A stretch of 23,390 nucleotides of DNA from Thiobacillaceae bacterium (GTDB taxonomy: Bacteria; Pseudomonadota; Gammaproteobacteria; Burkholderiales; Thiobacillaceae), in assembly GCA_012274165.1 (NCBI GenBank), contig JAAPAA010000100.1, positions 1 through 23,390 of the forward strand. The letters run 5' to 3'. The notes beneath the pieces are model-generated. The model worked only from the letters and a program-made list of their open reading frames with translations, was not told where the DNA came from and did no database searches. Every line of letters starts with the position of its first letter. Positions within the stretch are counted from its first letter, which is position 1. Shown in pieces: positions 1 to 7,727 of the stretch. Position numbers and translations under genes: made by a program.

Positions 1-335
1 GATTGGGCGAGCGTATTCTGGTGACGTTGATCGAGACGCTGGAAACCGCCATCAACCTGTTTTCCAATACCCTGTCGTTCATGCGCGTGGCAGCGTTCAG
101 CCTCAATCATGTGGCGCTGGCGCTGGCGGTGTTTACCATCGCCCATGGACTGGAGGCGACCGGTCATGCCGTCACGATCGTGCTCGGCAATATCGTCATC
201 ATCGTGCTGGAAGGCGGCATCGTCGCCATCCAGGCGCTGAGGCTGATGTATTACGAGGGCTTCTCGCGCTTTTTCAGTGGGGACGGACGGGAATTTATGC
301 CCTTGCGGCTGTTGTCGCAACAGGCCAAGGTTTGA
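1..335 (+). CDS. ntpI: V/A-type ATP synthase subunit I (a), C-terminal part
   Basis: This is the 3' end of the membrane stator subunit that forms the proton half-channels against the K ring. The start lies before the window, and the reading frame is open from base 3. The visible 110 residues carry the family's conserved helix with the essential arginine (SFMRVAAFSLNH), preceded by an ETLETAINLFSN stretch. A second hydrophobic helix rich in Gly, Ile and Val follows (VLGNIVIIVLEGG), and then the usual short tail ending YYEGFSRFFSGDG. The gene is followed 27 bases later by subunit K in the same direction, so it belongs to the ATPase operon. The family assignment is secure; nothing can be said about the missing N-terminal half. 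Confidence 0.93.
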   Translation, partial: LGERILVTLIETLETAINLFSNTLSFMRVAAFSLNHVALALAVFTIAHGLEATGHAVTIVLGNIVIIVLEGGIVAIQALRLMYYEGFSRFFSGDGREFMPLRLLSQQAKV

Positions 336-362
336 TGCGTGTTTACAAAAGGGGAAGAGAAC

Positions 363-800
363 ATGAGCTGGTTGATTGGATTGATGTGCTTGCCGGTGAC
401 GGCGACGCTGGGCGCGGGCATCTGGCTGACGTTCAAGCCGCAGCGCATGCCGGAGACATGGCTCAAGGGTGGCTTGCTGGCCAACTTCGTGCTGTTCGGC
501 CTGGGCCTCGCCAGCGTGATGCTGCTGGGCGTGCAGGAGGTGATGGCGGCCGAGCCCGTGGCTGGTGCTGCCGTGGAGATCACCCTGGGCAAGGGGTTGG
601 CGCTGTTGGGCATCGGCCTGCCCACAGGCCTGGCGGCCATTGCCGCTGCGCTGGCGCTGGGTCCGATCGGCTCCGCTGCGCTGGCCGTGATTGCCGAGAA
701 ACCCGAGATGTTCGGCCGTACGCTGGTTTACATGGGGCTTGCCGAAGGGATCGCGATTTACGGGCTGGTCATGTCGATCCTGCTGCTCGGCAAACTTTGA
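363..800 (+). CDS. ntpK: V/A-type ATP synthase subunit K (proteolipid, rotor ring)
   Basis: This is the rotor-ring proteolipid, 145 residues with four predicted membrane helices (about 3-24, 36-58, 74-100, 118-143). The ATG at 363 is preferred over a GTG at 339 because GGGGAAGAGAAC precedes it as a ribosome-binding site. The second hairpin has the standard c-subunit pattern, with a loop ending AEKPE and the ion-binding carboxylate at Glu128 (GLAEGIAIYG). The first hairpin has no buried carboxylate, giving one ion site per four helices as in Enterococcus-type NtpK. Helix three has no obvious Gln ligand, and Glu128 is followed by Gly rather than Ser or Thr. I infer that the ring uses protons rather than sodium. 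It sits between subunits I and F. Confidence 0.9.
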   Translation: MSWLIGLMCLPVTATLGAGIWLTFKPQRMPETWLKGGLLANFVLFGLGLASVMLLGVQEVMAAEPVAGAAVEITLGKGLALLGIGLPTGLAAIAAALALGPIGSAALAVIAEKPEMFGRTLVYMGLAEGIAIYGLVMSILLLGKL

Positions 801-804
801 ACCG

Positions 805-1149
805 ATGCTGGCCCAAACCGGCACTCCGCACGGCAGTGCGCGCCTGGTGGTGCTGGGCAGCGCCGGACTGGCTAACGGCTTCAGCCTGATCGGCGCCGAG
901 GTGCATGCGGACGCGGACCCGGCCACGGTGGAAAGCGTGCTCGAGCGACTCGCCAGCAGCGGCGACGCGGCGCTGGTGCTGCTGGAAACCCACCTCGCGC
1001 ATGCCGGCGGTTACTGGTTGAACCGCTTGCGCAACGAAGGCGGCCGCATCGTCATCACCGAACTGCCGCCGTTGCCGGCGCCGCAGGACTACGCGCCCGC
1101 AGTGGACGCGGTGGTGCGCGCGGTGCTGGGGCCGGATGCCCTGAAATAG
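805..1149 (+). CDS. ntpG: V/A-type ATP synthase subunit F
   Basis: This is a small central-stalk subunit of 114 residues, within the usual size range of about 100-115. It begins with a Rossmann-like strand-loop (RLVVLGSAGLANGFSLIGAE) typical of subunit F, where a Gly-rich turn and GF.L.G follow the first strand. A central hydrophobic strand (AALVLLETHLA) and a second one ending in ITELPPLPAP match the family fold. The start is the ATG 4 bases after the subunit K stop. The longer open frame upstream overlaps the K gene and is not used. Subunit F contacts subunit D in the rotor and in some homologues regulates ATPase activity. The sequence is divergent, so the name rests partly on operon position. 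Confidence 0.8.
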   Translation: MLAQTGTPHGSARLVVLGSAGLANGFSLIGAEVHADADPATVESVLERLASSGDAALVLLETHLAHAGGYWLNRLRNEGGRIVITELPPLPAPQDYAPAVDAVVRAVLGPDALK

Positions 1150-1165
1150 TTTCCAGGAGTACAAG

Positions 1166-1816
1166 ATGGATGCGGATGCGCAGGTTACCCAACTCGAGCA
1201 GGCGCTGATACAACAAGCCGAAACGCTGGCGCGCGAGCAGTTGCAGAACGCCGAATCGATGCGCGCGCGCATCCTGTCCGAGTCGGCAGACAAGCTCAAA
1301 CTGGCGGAGGAACGCGAGATTCTCGCCGCCAAGGTCGAGGCCGAACGGCTGGTCAGACGCCACAGCCAGGCGGCGGAAACGCGGCTGGGAGCCGAACTCG
1401 ACCGGCTGCGCTGGGCGCTTACGGAATCCGTTTTGGCCGAAGTCAAAACGGCTTTTCACACCCTGGTGCGGGACGAAACGCGCTATCTGGGCGTGCTCGA
1501 AGCCTGGCTGGCGGCGGCAGCCCAGGCGTTGCCAAAGGGCGATCTGCTGGCGGAAGTCCGGCCGGAAGACGAAAAACGCCTGCTGCCGGCGTGGGCCGCG
1601 ATGAGCGCACGCGCGGCGCCGGGACGCGTGGTGACGCTGGCCAGCCACGGCCAGCCAAGCGCAGGCGGCATCCGGGTGCGCCTGGCCGACAACCGTGCGC
1701 AACTGGATCAAACCTTCGAGGCCCGGCAGGCGCGCCTGGCCGATGAACTGGCACGGGTGACGATGGAGCGCCTGTTCGCCAGCGCGCCCGATCTCGGCAC
1801 GCTCATTCACGGATAA
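1166..1816 (+). CDS. ntpE: V/A-type ATP synthase subunit E (peripheral stalk)
   Basis: This is the peripheral-stalk subunit, 216 residues. Residues 5-75 are a charged, Ala/Glu/Arg-rich coiled coil, and a globular C-terminal domain follows. That domain contains the family's characteristic late segment with GG at residues about 171-172 (SAGGIRVRLADN), a strand leading to the final helix, and the ending MERLFA. CCAGGAG lies 5-10 bases ahead of the ATG. In A/V-ATPases subunit E pairs with subunit G/H to hold the A3B3 head to subunit I. No G/H gene is visible here, so the partner must be upstream of the window or elsewhere. Subunit A follows after 6 bases. Confidence 0.85.
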   Translation: MDADAQVTQLEQALIQQAETLAREQLQNAESMRARILSESADKLKLAEEREILAAKVEAERLVRRHSQAAETRLGAELDRLRWALTESVLAEVKTAFHTLVRDETRYLGVLEAWLAAAAQALPKGDLLAEVRPEDEKRLLPAWAAMSARAAPGRVVTLASHGQPSAGGIRVRLADNRAQLDQTFEARQARLADELARVTMERLFASAPDLGTLIHG

Positions 1817-1822
1817 AAAAGC

Positions 1823-3616
1823 ATGGGCAAAATTCTTGAAATCAACGGCCCCCTGGTCAAACTCGAACTGCCGCAGACGGTGATCGGCGAGCAGGTGCGG
1901 GTGGGGCGCCTGGGGCTGGTCGGCGAGGTGATCGGGCGCGACGGCGATACCGCGCTGGCGCAGCTATACGAAGATACCGCCGGCCTGCGTCCCGGCGAAG
2001 TGGCTGAAGGCCTGGGCTGGCCGTTGTCGGTGGAACTCGGGCCGGGCTTGCTGGGCGCCATTTTCGATGGCGTGCAGCGGCCGCTGCAGGCGGTGTGGGA
2101 ACAAAGCGGCGACCGCATCGCACGCGGCGTCGCGGTGCCTGCGCTGCCGCGCGACACGCGTTGGCATTTCGTGCCCGATCCCGCACGCCAGGCCGGCAGC
2201 CCGCTGGCGGGCGGCGACGTGCTGGGCATGGTGCAGGAAACCGAATCGATCTTGCATCGTATCCTGACGCCGCCCCTGATCAAGGGTGACTTGCTGGAAC
2301 TGGCCCCGGAAGGCGATTACACCGTGGAAGACGTGATCGGCCGGGTGAAACTGGCTGACGGCCGCATCGAGAAGCTGCACCTGTTTCATCGCTGGCCTGT
2401 GCGCACGCCGCGTCCCTTCAAACAGCGCGACCATGCGGTGGTGCCGTTGATTACCGGGCAGCGCATTCTCGACACCTTCTACCCGCTGCTGAAGGGCGGC
2501 AAGGCAGCGATCCCCGGCCCCTTCGGCGCCGGCAAGACCATGCTGCAGCAGCAGATCGCACGCTGGTGCAACGCCGAGATCGTCATCTACGTCGGCTGCG
2601 GCGAACGCGGCAACGAACTCACCGACGTGCTCGAATCCATGCCTTTACTGACCGACCCGCACACCGGCCGTCCGCTGATGGAGCGCACCCTGCTGGTGGC
2701 CAATACCTCCAACATGCCAGTGGTGGCGCGCGAGGCGTCGATCTACGTCGGCATCACGCTGGCCGAATATTTTCGCGACCAGGGTTTTGATGTGGTGATG
2801 GTGGCCGACTCCACCAGCCGCTGGGCCGAAGCGCTGCGCGAAGTCGCCGGGCGGCTGGGTCAGATGCCGGTGGAGGAAGGCTATCCAGCCTATCTGGGGT
2901 CGCGCCTGGCGGCTTTCTACGAGCGCGCTGGACGGGTGGAGACGCTGGCCGGAGACCATGGTTCGGTGACGCTGATCGGCGCGGTGTCGCCTCCCGGTGG
3001 GGACTTCTCCGAGCCGGTCACCAGCCATACCAAGGAAATCATCCAGACCTTCTGGGCGCTGTCGAAAGAGCTCGCCGACGCGCGCCACTACCCGGCGGTG
3101 GACTGGCTGGAAAGTTTTTCCGGCTATGTGGGTTCCGCTGCGAAGTGGTGGGCAGAAAACGTTGACCCGAACTGGGAAAGCGCGCGCGCCGAGGCGCTCG
3201 ATCTGCTCGCCGCTTCCGAGGAGTTACAGCGCATCGTCAACCTGGTTGGTGTCGAGGCGCTATCAAGCGAACAGCGCTGGACGCTTGAAGCGGCAGGACT
3301 CATCAAGGAAGGTCTGCTGCAGCAATCGGCCACCGATGAAGTCGACAGCTTCGCTTCGCCGGACAAGCAGTACGCGCTGCTGGCGGCCTTGCTGGAAATC
3401 TATCGCCAGGGTATGAAACTGGTGAAGCTCGGCACGCCCGCGAGAAGATTGATCCAGATGCCGCTACTGGCGCAGGCGCGGCGCTGGAAGAGCCAGCATA
3501 GCTCGGAGGACCTCGCTGCATTGAAGGCCAAGATTTCCTCCATCCCCGACGCATTCGAGCCGCTGCTGCAAGAGTATGCACTCAGCCCCTCGACCCCGAA
3601 GGAGGTCCGGGCATGA
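1823..3616 (+). CDS. ntpA: V/A-type ATP synthase catalytic subunit A
   Basis: This is the catalytic head subunit, 597 residues, of normal length for the family. The N-terminal beta-barrel starts KILEINGPLVK. The family-specific non-homologous region occupies about residues 115-185. The Walker A motif is GPFGAGKT at residues 232-239, followed by the YVGCGERGNE segment and the Walker-B region DVVMVADSTSRWAEALRE. The SGYVGSAAKWW segment and a helical C-terminal domain complete it. The P-loop and GER motif are intact, so it should be active in ATP hydrolysis or synthesis. The stop overlaps the subunit B start in an ATGA arrangement, indicating translational coupling. Confidence 0.97.
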   Translation: MGKILEINGPLVKLELPQTVIGEQVRVGRLGLVGEVIGRDGDTALAQLYEDTAGLRPGEVAEGLGWPLSVELGPGLLGAIFDGVQRPLQAVWEQSGDRIARGVAVPALPRDTRWHFVPDPARQAGSPLAGGDVLGMVQETESILHRILTPPLIKGDLLELAPEGDYTVEDVIGRVKLADGRIEKLHLFHRWPVRTPRPFKQRDHAVVPLITGQRILDTFYPLLKGGKAAIPGPFGAGKTMLQQQIARWCNAEIVIYVGCGERGNELTDVLESMPLLTDPHTGRPLMERTLLVANTSNMPVVAREASIYVGITLAEYFRDQGFDVVMVADSTSRWAEALREVAGRLGQMPVEEGYPAYLGSRLAAFYERAGRVETLAGDHGSVTLIGAVSPPGGDFSEPVTSHTKEIIQTFWALSKELADARHYPAVDWLESFSGYVGSAAKWWAENVDPNWESARAEALDLLAASEELQRIVNLVGVEALSSEQRWTLEAAGLIKEGLLQQSATDEVDSFASPDKQYALLAALLEIYRQGMKLVKLGTPARRLIQMPLLAQARRWKSQHSSEDLAALKAKISSIPDAFEPLLQEYALSPSTPKEVRA

Positions 3617-4998
3617 AAAACATCGAATTCCGTACCGCCACCTCCGCTCAGGGCGGCCTCGTCGTAATGGGCGGGGTATCCGGCGTGGCGGCCGGCTCGC
3701 GCGTGCAGCTGCGCGACCACGCCGGCCGCATCCGTTCGGGCCTGGTGATCCGCGCGTCCGACGCCGCCGTGGTGGTGGAAGTGTTTGAAGGCACCGACGA
3801 ACTCGACCTGGAACGCACCTGGGTGCGCTTTCTTGACGAACCATTCAAGCTGCCGCTGTCGCGCGACATCATGGGCCGCGTCTTCAATGGCTCGGGCCTG
3901 CCGCGTGATGGGCGGCCGCCGATCATTTCGGCCGACCGCCGCGACATCAACGGCGAGCCGCTCAACCCCGCGGCGCGCGCCTATCCGCGCGAATTCATCC
4001 AGACCGGCATTTCCGCGATCGACGGCATGAATTCGCTGACGCGCGGGCAGAAGCTGCCGATCTTTTCCGGCGGCGGCCTGCCGCACAACCGGGTGGCAGC
4101 GCAGATCGTGCGCCAGGCCAAACTGCTGGGCGAGGAGGCCGCCGAGTTCGTGGTGGTGTTCGCCGCCTTCGGCGCTTCGCACGCCGACGCGCGCTTCTTC
4201 CAGGAAAGCTTCGAAGAGAGCGGGGTGCTCAACAAGGTGGTGATGTTCCTCAACCTCGCCGACGAGCCGGTAATCGAACGCCTGCTGACGCCGCGCGCGG
4301 CGCTCACCGCTGCCGAATACCTGGCCTTCGACCTCGACTACCACGTACTGGTGGTGATGACCGACATGACCGCCTACGCCGAGGCGCTGCGCGAAGTGGC
4401 AGTGCTGCGCGGCGACGTGCCGGCACGCAAGGGCTACCCCGGCTATCTGTATTCCGACCTCGCCGAAATCTACGAGCGGGCAGGGCGCATCAAGAACCGG
4501 CGCGGCTCCATCACCATGATTCCGGTGCTGTCGATGCCGTCGGACGACATCACCCACCCGATCCCCGACCTCACCGGTTACATCACCGAAGGCCAGATCG
4601 TGCTCGGGCGTGAGTTGGCCAACCAGGGCGTGTACCCGCCGGTCACAGTGTTGCCATCTTTGTCGCGCCTGATGAAGGACGGCATCGGCAAGAACTTCAC
4701 TCGCGAAGACCACCCGCACGTCGCCAGCCAGCTGTTCGCCAGTTATGCCAAGGCGCTGGAAGTGCGCGGTCTCGCCGCCATTATTGGCGCCGAGGAATTA
4801 TCCGACGCCGACCGCCGCACCCTGCAGTTCGCCGACGCCTTCGAGCGCCGCTTCATCGGCCAGGGCGAAGACGAGGATCGCAGCATCCACGAAACGCTCA
4901 AGCTCGCCTGGGACCTGCTCTCGATGTTGCCGCCGGAAACGCTGATCCGGGTGTCCGAAGACGAACTGGCGAAGTACCACAAGGGAGTGACGGCGTGA
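3613..4998 (+). CDS. ntpB: V/A-type ATP synthase regulatory subunit B
   Basis: This is the non-catalytic head subunit, 461 residues, alternating with A in the A3B3 hexamer. The N-terminal barrel is followed by the nucleotide-fold region. There the place of the P-loop is taken by the B-type sequence FSGGGLPHNRVAAQI (about residues 150-165), which lacks the GxxxxGKT lysine, as expected for subunit B. Further family signatures are ADEPVIERLLTPR, VVMTDMTAYAEALREV, the RRGSITMIPVLSMPSDD segment and TGYITEGQIVL. It overlaps A by 4 bases at the 5' end. At the 3' end it overlaps D in a GTGA arrangement. Its function within the complex is secure. Confidence 0.97.
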   Translation: MKNIEFRTATSAQGGLVVMGGVSGVAAGSRVQLRDHAGRIRSGLVIRASDAAVVVEVFEGTDELDLERTWVRFLDEPFKLPLSRDIMGRVFNGSGLPRDGRPPIISADRRDINGEPLNPAARAYPREFIQTGISAIDGMNSLTRGQKLPIFSGGGLPHNRVAAQIVRQAKLLGEEAAEFVVVFAAFGASHADARFFQESFEESGVLNKVVMFLNLADEPVIERLLTPRAALTAAEYLAFDLDYHVLVVMTDMTAYAEALREVAVLRGDVPARKGYPGYLYSDLAEIYERAGRIKNRRGSITMIPVLSMPSDDITHPIPDLTGYITEGQIVLGRELANQGVYPPVTVLPSLSRLMKDGIGKNFTREDHPHVASQLFASYAKALEVRGLAAIIGAEELSDADRRTLQFADAFERRFIGQGEDEDRSIHETLKLAWDLLSMLPPETLIRVSEDELAKYHKGVTA

Positions 4999-5609
4999 AG
5001 AAGCGCCTCTCCGTTCCGCCCACCAAAAGTGCGCTGCTGCAGGTCGGCCGCCAGGCGCGTTTTCTGGAGCAGGGCAGGCAGATGCTGGAGAAGAAGCGCG
5101 ACCTGCTGACCCGCCTGGTCTACGAGCGGCTGGCGCAATATCGCGAACTGCGTGCGCAGACGGTGCGTGAGCTCGCCGAGGCCTATCGCTGGCTCGGCAT
5201 CGTGCAGATGCGCATGGGCGAGCAGATGCTGCGCCAGGCGTCGGTCGGGCTGAAGCCGGCGGTGGCGATCAAGGTGGTGGCGCGATCCAGCGTCGGGGTG
5301 GAATACCCCAGCGTATCGGCCGAACCGCTGCCGCTGCAGCCGGTGGGACTGATGTGGACCGATGCCAGCTTCGACGAAGCGCGCCTGCATCTGCGCGACC
5401 TGACCGTGACGCTGGCGCGGCTGGGCGAGGCGGAAAATGCGCTGTGGCGTTTGCTGGCCGCCAGCCGCAAGACGCAGAAACGCGTCAACGCCCTGAAGTA
5501 CAACATCATCCCGCGCTATCAGGCGACGGTGCAGCACATTCGCGCCGCGCTGGAAGAGGACGAGCGCAACACCCTGTTCCAGATCAAGGTGCTGCGGGCG
5601 CGCCAGTAG
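4995..5609 (+). CDS. ntpD: V/A-type ATP synthase subunit D (central rotor shaft)
   Basis: This is the central shaft subunit, 204 residues. It forms two long helices: residues about 8-75, beginning with the family pattern P.TK..LL......L..G..ML..KRDLL, and about 125-200. A short middle domain separates them. The start is a GTG whose last two bases are the start of the B stop codon, so translation is probably coupled. This is the last ATPase gene in the run. Its 3' end overlaps the 3' end of the minus-strand L,D-transpeptidase by 26 bases, leaving no room for a separate terminator between the two convergent genes. Confidence 0.93.
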   Translation: MKKRLSVPPTKSALLQVGRQARFLEQGRQMLEKKRDLLTRLVYERLAQYRELRAQTVRELAEAYRWLGIVQMRMGEQMLRQASVGLKPAVAIKVVARSSVGVEYPSVSAEPLPLQPVGLMWTDASFDEARLHLRDLTVTLARLGEAENALWRLLAASRKTQKRVNALKYNIIPRYQATVQHIRAALEEDERNTLFQIKVLRARQ

Positions 5610-6672
5610 GCTGAGTAGTCGGCGGTGCGTTCGGCGGCGTGGCGTCGTTGGCCTCGATGCCGTAGGGCTCGCGGTCGTATTTTTCCGGCTTGATCAAGCC
5701 AAGGATGCCGGCGAGGCTGGGCGCATCGACGTCGACAGGCAGGGGCACAATGCGCTTGGCCTCGACCCCTTTTTCGACGCGGTTCCAGTCTATCGGTGCA
5801 TCGTAAAGCATCAGTGCATCCATAGCCTGTGCGAGCAAGCTGCCCTGATTGTCGGGATACCCGTCAACGGGTTGAAACACGCTGAGGTAGAGCTGGTGGC
5901 TGCGCTCGCCTACCAATATCGGCTGATTGATGAATCTCACCGGGGTGCCGATGGGAACGGCCGGAAAGAGGGCGGCGGCATGCTCTGGATACAAGTGTAT
6001 GCAGCCATGGCTGACCTGCATCCCGACCCCCCAGGGGCGGTTGGTGCCATGGATGAATATTCCAGAAAATCCGGTTTCCAGAGCAAGCATGCCCATGGGA
6101 TTGTTGGGACCGGGCGGAAAATAGTCCGGGAAATTGGCCTCGCCCTGCATTCGATGTTCTTCCTGAATACTTTTGGGAACGATCCAGGAAGGATCCTTGT
6201 ATCTGGCGATGATGCGGGTCGTGCCCAGGGGCGTGGGCCAGCCGGGACGCGCAATGCCGACAGGGAAAGTGATGACCGTCGATCGCTCCTTGGCTTGGTG
6301 GCGGGGGAAATAATACAGTCTACGCTGCGGAATGTTCACGACGATACCCACCCATGGCCGTGGCGGCAGGATGAATTCGGTGGGCACGACAATTCGGGTT
6401 CCTTCGCCGGGCAGCCAGATCGAAACACCTGGATTGGCGGCGGTGATGTCCTCGTAGCCGAGGTCAAAATGACGGGCAATGTCCAGCAAGGTATTGCGGG
6501 AATCAGCGGTCACCAATTGCAGTTGACCGACGATCGTGCTGCCATCGGTGGGCACGTAGAACGTCGCGCTCCGACCGGGGGCAGACCAGCACACAAGCAG
6601 CGCAAGCATATGCAAACAGAAAACCAGACGCACCGTTGTGCTCGAAGTCGGGAAGGGTGGCATGGGTTTCAT
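5584..6672 (-). CDS. LysM-like / YkuD L,D-transpeptidase, exported
   Basis: This is a periplasmic L,D-transpeptidase of the ErfK/YbiS/YcfS type, 362 residues. Such enzymes cross-link peptidoglycan 3-3 or attach Lpp-type lipoproteins to meso-diaminopimelate. A signal peptide covers about residues 1-36 (cut near GRSA-TF). A LysM-like segment at about 55-98 contains DIARHFDLGYEDI and NPGV. The YkuD catalytic domain (about 108-247) contains IHGTN at 207-211 and SHGCIHL with the nucleophile Cys224. A Pro/Ala/Thr-rich tail ends the protein. The ATG at 6672 is the first start after an in-frame stop. An alternative ATG at 6609 would leave a signal peptide without a basic n-region. The gene is divergent from the next Ldt and its 5' end overlaps that gene. 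Confidence 0.9.
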   Translation of the reverse strand: MKPMPPFPTSSTTVRLVFCLHMLALLVCWSAPGRSATFYVPTDGSTIVGQLQLVTADSRNTLLDIARHFDLGYEDITAANPGVSIWLPGEGTRIVVPTEFILPPRPWVGIVVNIPQRRLYYFPRHQAKERSTVITFPVGIARPGWPTPLGTTRIIARYKDPSWIVPKSIQEEHRMQGEANFPDYFPPGPNNPMGMLALETGFSGIFIHGTNRPWGVGMQVSHGCIHLYPEHAAALFPAVPIGTPVRFINQPILVGERSHQLYLSVFQPVDGYPDNQGSLLAQAMDALMLYDAPIDWNRVEKGVEAKRIVPLPVDVDAPSLAGILGLIKPEKYDREPYGIEANDATPPNAPPTTQPTGAPAAP

Positions 6673-7248
6673 AGGCAGATCATACGAGCCTTCAAGCGGG
6701 GGCTAGGCGCCTTGCTTGCCGTCGTCATCCTGGGGGCACCCGCAGTCTCCTGGGCAAACGGGCGACTGCCCTGGATTATGGTGGATACCCAGATGCTGAC
6801 GATGACGGTTTTTTCCGCTGATGATCACGTTCTGGCGCGTTTCCAGAATATAGCCATCGGCAGCGGTGGCGTAGCCGCAATCCATCGCCACGGCGATGAA
6901 ACCACGCCGCAAGGCGTTTTCCACGTAGCCTGGATTGATCGCCACAGCCGTTACGGCACGTTTTATGGCCTCGATTATCCCTCTGCGAGCATGGCCCGTC
7001 GCGCCTATACCGAGGGAACCATCAGCCGGGCGCAACGCGATGCCATCATCAAAGCCTTGCAGCAACATCGCATCCCGCCCCAGAACACACCGCTTGGCGG
7101 CCGCCTGGGTATCCACGGTGTCGGCAGCGGCGATCCAAATATTCAAAAGGCGGTCAACTGGACCGATGGCTGCGTGGCGCTCACCAACCCGCAAATCCGG
7201 CAACTTTCGCGTTGGGCACACTTGGGCACCCGGGTGGTCATCCGCTGA
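6610..7248 (+). CDS. L,D-transpeptidase family protein, exported
   Basis: This is a second YkuD-fold enzyme, 212 residues from the ATG at 6610. The predicted catalytic residues are His169 and Cys188, within IHGVGSGDP and NWTDGCVALTN. TDGC replaces the SHGC seen in the neighbouring enzyme; this is a known variant in the ErfK/YnhG group. The hydrophobic export segment is GALLAVVILGAPAVSWA (about 33-49) preceded by RAFKR. The start is uncertain: ATG 6610 gives an unusually long n-region and lies inside the 5' end of the divergent transpeptidase. The only other candidate, TTG 6712, gives no basic n-region. Its likely substrate is peptidoglycan or the Lpp-like protein encoded just downstream on the other strand. 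Confidence 0.82.
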   Translation: MQTENQTHRCARSREGWHGFHRQIIRAFKRGLGALLAVVILGAPAVSWANGRLPWIMVDTQMLTMTVFSADDHVLARFQNIAIGSGGVAAIHRHGDETTPQGVFHVAWIDRHSRYGTFYGLDYPSASMARRAYTEGTISRAQRDAIIKALQQHRIPPQNTPLGGRLGIHGVGSGDPNIQKAVNWTDGCVALTNPQIRQLSRWAHLGTRVVIR

Positions 7249-7299
7249 AATTCGACGCCCGCACCCTGAACAGGCGCAGTCATCGCCTTGCCGGCGTTT

Positions 7300-7322
7300 G
7301 GCATCGGAGGACAGCCGATGCC
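7300..7322. terminator. Hairpin between convergent genes, possible terminator
   Basis: Perfect 8-bp inverted repeat GGCATCGG / CCGATGCC with a 7-base loop lies between the 3' ends of the plus-strand transpeptidase (ends 7248) and the minus-strand lipoprotein (ends 7337). There is no T-run on either side, so a role as an intrinsic terminator is only possible. It may stabilise or end both transcripts. Confidence 0.35.
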
Positions 7323-7336
7323 TGAGCCCGCAGACA

Positions 7337-7675
7337 TTATTTCTGCATTGTCTTCTTGAACATGCGGTCGATTTTTTCCGCCAACTGCTCGACTTCGGCT
7401 TTCGCTGCGTCGGCCGTGCCTTTGGCTTCATTGGCAGTTGACTGGGCGTTTGCGGCAGCCGTATTCGCCTGGTCGGCCTTCTGCGTAGCCTGGGCCGCAT
7501 CTGCTTTGGCGGCACTGGCACTGGCGTTGGCTTCATTGGCCTTGCTCAACGCCGTGTCTGCAGTGGATTGGGCTTTGGTCACGCTATCGGTCGAGGCACA
7601 CCCCCCCAGTAAAGTAACCAGAACAAGCGAGGCGCCCAGGATGGAACGTGTTGTGTACGAGGCCGTTTGTTTCAT
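7337..7675 (-). CDS. Lpp/OprI-like alanine-zipper outer-membrane lipoprotein
   Basis: This is a small lipoprotein of 112 residues. The signal peptide ends in the lipobox LLGGC with Cys26 as the lipidated residue. The mature part (87 residues) is an Ala-rich continuous helix with heptad-like repeats of Ala, Lys, Asp and Gln, as in Lpp and OprI. It is clearly longer than E. coli Lpp (58 mature residues). The C-terminal sequence IDRMFKKTMQK resembles the Lpp end LDNMATKYRK and finishes in lysine, the residue that L,D-transpeptidases join to peptidoglycan in Lpp. GGAG precedes the ATG by 6 bases. Two L,D-transpeptidase genes lie immediately beyond its 3' end, which supports a shared role in envelope anchoring; covalent attachment is inference. 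Confidence 0.85.
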   Translation of the reverse strand: MKQTASYTTRSILGASLVLVTLLGGCASTDSVTKAQSTADTALSKANEANASASAAKADAAQATQKADQANTAAANAQSTANEAKGTADAAKAEVEQLAEKIDRMFKKTMQK

Positions 7676-7699
7676 GTTTTGCTCCGATTTATGGTTTTG

Positions 7700-7727
7700 A
7701 AAAAAGCCGCACGAAAGTGAATGCGGC
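7700..7727 (-). terminator. Intrinsic terminator or attenuator in the lipoprotein leader
   Basis: Read on the minus strand, this is GCCGCA, a 10-base loop, TGCGGC, then six T (plus-strand A-run 7700-7705; arms 7706-7711 and 7722-7727). It looks like a rho-independent terminator. Only 24 bases separate it from the lipoprotein ATG at 7675, too few for a separate promoter and ribosome-binding site. It is therefore probably either inside the lipoprotein leader (attenuator) or the end of an unrecognised small transcript. Confidence 0.6.

Noticed and set aside
3400..4719. A 439-codon minus-strand frame across subunits A and B of the ATPase
   Set aside because: It is antisense to highly conserved coding sequence and has no recognisable motif; a compositional shadow.
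5872..6609. Extension of the second transpeptidase to a start at 5872
   Set aside because: It would overlap the divergent transpeptidase by 800 bases, and the extra residues have no transpeptidase or signal features. The export signal lies after 6610.
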